From positions 124,001 to 188,000 of the forward strand of contig JBCBKL010000004.1 in NCBI GenBank assembly GCA_038521825.1: 64,000 nt of DNA, written 5' to 3'. Numbering within the stretch: position 1 is the first letter of the stretch; every line of letters begins with the position of its first letter. Shown here piece after piece: positions 61,718 to 64,000 of this stretch. The notes below the pieces were generated by a model, which was not told the origin of the DNA, ran no database searches, and worked only from the letters and a program-made list of their open reading frames with translations. The DNA comes from JBCBKL01 sp038521825 (GTDB lineage: Bacteria > Pseudomonadota > Alphaproteobacteria > Rhodobacterales > Rhodobacteraceae). Position numbers and translations under genes: made by a program.

Positions 61718-62568
61718 TCACAAGAACCCAGGATGCCGAAAGCATGCGACAGCCAGGCCGATGAAGGCACGCACAGGCGATGAGAGCTGACGGCTTCGGG
61801 GGTATAGCAGAGAGACAGGCACCCGCGCACCGGTAAATCGGCGAGAACTGCGACGAGGCGCTCGCACTTGAGATCTTCGTCAATGTGAAAGAGCGGCATC
61901 TGAGCGAGGCCAAGACCAAATCGCGTGGCTTTCCGATAGCTTGCAGTCCCGGTGGCCGAGACCCGGGGTCGGCAGCGGCACGCTTTGAAGCTCCTCATCG
62001 ACGACGAAATGAAGCGGCCGGATTTCTCCTGTGGTCAGGGACCGTCATCCCACCAGCCGATGTGTTTTCAACGTGCTCAGCTCTACGAGCCGCCAGATAT
62101 GTGGGCAAAGCACAGGTGATCCGTTTGACCGCCCCAACGGCCTGACGATCAGATCGCTCTCGGGCAGCGCGCCCCAGCGGATGGCACAATCCACGGCCTG
62201 TTCGACCAGATCAACCCACCGGTCCCGTTCGCTGAACCTCAACTCGATCTCCGGATGGAGCGCAACGAATTCGGCGAGGCCCGGCGTAAGGAAAAAGCGG
62301 GCCAGTGTACCCTGAACTTCGGCCTTGAATGGTCCCTTCGGCTCTGCACCGGTAAAGGTGCCGTTGGCATCTTCGATGTTGTCGAGAATTGACAAACAGC
62401 GCAGGTCACAGGCCGGCCCATCCAGCATCGTCCACCCCACCCGCTTCCTGTAGATGCAACAGCTGCACCAAGCCGCGCCTCCATCTGCTTCATGACCTCG
62501 GTAACCGTGGATTTCGCCACGCCCGAGTCGTTGGCGGCTTCCTTCGCGCAGAACCATGCTCCTACCAA
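61718..62568 (-). pseudogene. LysR-family regulator pseudogene
   Basis: Fragments in several frames line up in the order of a LysR protein. The helix-turn-helix piece is KEAANDSGVAKSTVTEVMKQ. The effector-domain piece is GTLARFFLTPGLAEFVALHP, RWVDLVEQAVDCAIRWGALP, ending in TGA near 62045. Then come RSLTTGEIRPLHFVVDEELQ, SYRKATRFGLGLAQMPLFH and LLYPRSRQLSSPVRAFIGLA. At least four frameshift or nonsense changes separate them. It is broken, convergent with Rrf2 and lies next to DUF2125. Confidence 0.85.
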
Positions 62569-62607
62569 ACTTCCCTGCAGACGAACCTTGGAACCGTGTT
62601 TTTTCGC

Positions 62608-63609
62608 TCAGCGAATGATCAACCGGGGCGCAGGCCCGATGGGTATGAAGCCGACTGCGACGAAACCCCCCGCAAGGTTCAACTGCACATCAAGAGAATT
62701 CGGATTGCCCGACAGACCGGCGAGGCGCCGCAGCCAGCCTTCGGCCTCGGCCCGCATGCCCGCCGGCATCAGGCCGGCAGTTTGCGCGAGATCCAGCATC
62801 AGCGGCCAGTTCTCGGCCTGGATGTTCAGCGTCCCTTCGGGCACACCCGCCTCGTCCACCCTCAGGTCGGCGGCGAGGTTAAGACGCAGATCGGCCCATG
62901 CGGCCTCTGCAAGATCCAGCCGGATGCGGCGCGGCTGCGGACGACGCTCTTCGATGGCGCGGCGATCCCACCGACGATCGAAGGTAACCGCGCCGCGCAG
63001 GGCCAGCGCGTCGAAGGTAAGCGGCCAGTCTTCGGGGATGCGCAGGCTTGACCGCGGCACATCGCCGGGTCGGAAACCGGCGGCGACGGCGTTGAGATCA
63101 TAGGCCGGGCCGTCCCCCGATTGGGTCATCGTGAGGGTCAGGCTATCGGCGCTCATCAGGCTGCCTGCATTCTCGGTGACACCCCATGGGCCAGCGGTCC
63201 ATCCCATCCGCTCTAGCTCAAGCGCGGTGCCAGGGTGCAGGCGCAGCTCCATCTCGCTGCCGGTCATCGTCAGAAACGATCGGCCTTGCGGACTGGCCAG
63301 CAGCATCGGCGTCTCTGGCAGTGTCAGGGTTGCATGGCCAGGCCACCAAGCCGGGGCTGCGAGGGTCAGATCCTCCATCTCGACGGCTATGCCCGTCACG
63401 GGATCGGCCAGTTTGGGTTCAACCATGCGGGCGCGCAGATCGGTGGGAAAGCCCGCCATCTCGACATCCGCCACCTCGGCCTGCCACCCGGCGGCAATGC
63501 GGGTGTCCAGCCATCCGGTCAGGCCGCCGCGCAAGCCTTCGCTGGCAATGAACCACCATCCGGACCAAAGGATGGCGAGAACGGCGATCAAACCCAAAAC
63601 TCTACGCAT
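62608..63609 (-). CDS. DUF2125 domain protein
   Basis: A 333-residue exported or membrane-anchored protein: an N-terminal helix (RVLGLIAVLAILWSGWWFIA) then a beta-rich body. The body has MAGFPTDLRARMVEPKL, LTLAAPAWWPGHATLTLPE, GLMPAGMRAEAEGWLRRLAG and the end GGFVAVGFIPIGPAPRL, the DUF2125 pattern of alphaproteobacteria. Role unknown. I choose the ATG at 63609. It diverges from chaC. Confidence 0.88.
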   Translation of the reverse strand: MRRVLGLIAVLAILWSGWWFIASEGLRGGLTGWLDTRIAAGWQAEVADVEMAGFPTDLRARMVEPKLADPVTGIAVEMEDLTLAAPAWWPGHATLTLPETPMLLASPQGRSFLTMTGSEMELRLHPGTALELERMGWTAGPWGVTENAGSLMSADSLTLTMTQSGDGPAYDLNAVAAGFRPGDVPRSSLRIPEDWPLTFDALALRGAVTFDRRWDRRAIEERRPQPRRIRLDLAEAAWADLRLNLAADLRVDEAGVPEGTLNIQAENWPLMLDLAQTAGLMPAGMRAEAEGWLRRLAGLSGNPNSLDVQLNLAGGFVAVGFIPIGPAPRLIIR

Positions 63610-63674
63610 CACGCGGGCCTTTCCCTTGGCTTCGATTTCCGGTTTACCGGGGCCGCAGGGAAAGGACCAGCGCC

Positions 63675-64000
63675 ATGACCATGTGGGTTTTTGCCTATGG
63701 CAGCCTCTTGTGGAACCCGGGCTTTGACGTCGCCGAAAGCGCGGTGGCGCGGGCCAACGGATATGCCCGGTCGTTCTGCATGTGGTCGATCCACCATCGC
63801 GGCAGCCAAGAGGATCCAGGCCTTGTTCTGGCCCTTGACGAACAGCCCGGAGCGCATTGCCAGGGGCTCGCCATGCGGGTTGCCGACGGGCACGAGGACC
63901 AGACACTCCAGATGCTGCGCGACCGCGAACTCATCTCGTCGGCCTATTTTGAAAAGCATGTGGACGTGCGGTTGATCGACGGGCGCAAGGTATCGGCGGT
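63675..64000 (+). CDS. Gamma-glutamylcyclotransferase ChaC-type, 3' end outside window
   Basis: The frame is open to the window edge, with 108 residues seen. The substrate-binding loop VFAYGSLLWNPGF is at residues 5-17, followed by FCMWSIHHRGSQEDPGLVLA and DRELISSAYFEK, which contains the conserved Glu of the catalytic site. The family cleaves glutathione or gamma-glutamyl peptides to 5-oxoproline, the reverse side of the gshA product. It diverges from DUF2125, 65 bp apart. Confidence 0.92.
   Translation, partial: MTMWVFAYGSLLWNPGFDVAESAVARANGYARSFCMWSIHHRGSQEDPGLVLALDEQPGAHCQGLAMRVADGHEDQTLQMLRDRELISSAYFEKHVDVRLIDGRKVSA

Noticed and set aside
1..64000. CRISPR arrays, tRNA/rRNA genes, insertion sequences, phage attachment sites
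   Set aside because: No regularly spaced identical repeats, no tRNA-like cloverleaf noticed, and no transposase or integrase protein seen. A covariance-model scan would be needed to exclude small RNAs.

Overview
The window reads as a chromosomal segment of a GC-rich alphaproteobacterium, most likely a marine Rhodobacteraceae (Roseobacter-type) genome. The assignment rests on gene content and style: a tiny aa3-type cytochrome c oxidase subunit IV, plant-type glutamate-cysteine ligase, polyhydroxybutyrate genes, DUF2125, DUF6173 and DUF465 proteins, ubiquinone genes (ubiA, polyprenyl diphosphate synthase), and many ATGA or TTGA stop/start overlaps. No species can be named from the sequence alone. 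I saw no rRNA, tRNA, CRISPR array, intact insertion sequence or prophage.

Layout. 1-6.1 kb: a partial OmpA/BON envelope protein, ubiA, rsmE, gshA, rpsU. 6.1-12.4 kb: an accessory, cold-linked stretch with a secreted seven-repeat cysteine protein, an RhlE-type helicase, two cold-shock genes sharing a 5'-leader hairpin, a fatty acid desaturase, a ParB-like/unknown protein pair and small ORFs. 12.7-16.1 kb: the pyrB-X-pyrC-plsY operon. 16.1-24.5 kb: a uracil-DNA glycosylase, a LysE exporter and moaB, then an RND efflux adaptor and pump. 23.7-31.4 kb: a DsbD-alpha-like protein, YqgE, a lipoprotein, oxidase subunit IV, DUF6173, an MBL hydrolase and an acyl-CoA dehydrogenase, Sua5, AzlCD. 31.4-35.5 kb: fdhD-mobA-mobB-moeA, tightly overlapped, with moeA fused to an extra N-terminal domain.

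35.5-50 kb is mostly housekeeping: greA, ETF-quinone oxidoreductase, a TPR protein with ispE, a polyprenyl diphosphate synthase diverging from DUF2007/TrmN6-like genes, DUF465, a LysR regulator facing a 39-residue protein, phbA and phbB, an EAL phosphodiesterase, rpsD and a methyltransferase. 50-55.5 kb holds a sulfotransferase-like protein, a YqiJ/YqiK-type pair whose flotillin half is short, hisC-tyrA and an extensin-like protein.

55.5-62.6 kb is a second accessory region showing gene decay: an alpha/beta-hydrolase pseudogene, a LacI regulator with two tandem operators before ridA and a Tat-exported hydrolase, an 870-bp decayed stretch, a thioredoxin-reductase-like flavoprotein facing an Rrf2 regulator, and a shattered LysR gene. 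Core genes resume with DUF2125 and a partial chaC.

The strongest novel signal is the 22-nt leader hairpin shared by both cold-shock genes. It lies the same distance from each start codon and shows one compensatory and one consistent base-pair change.
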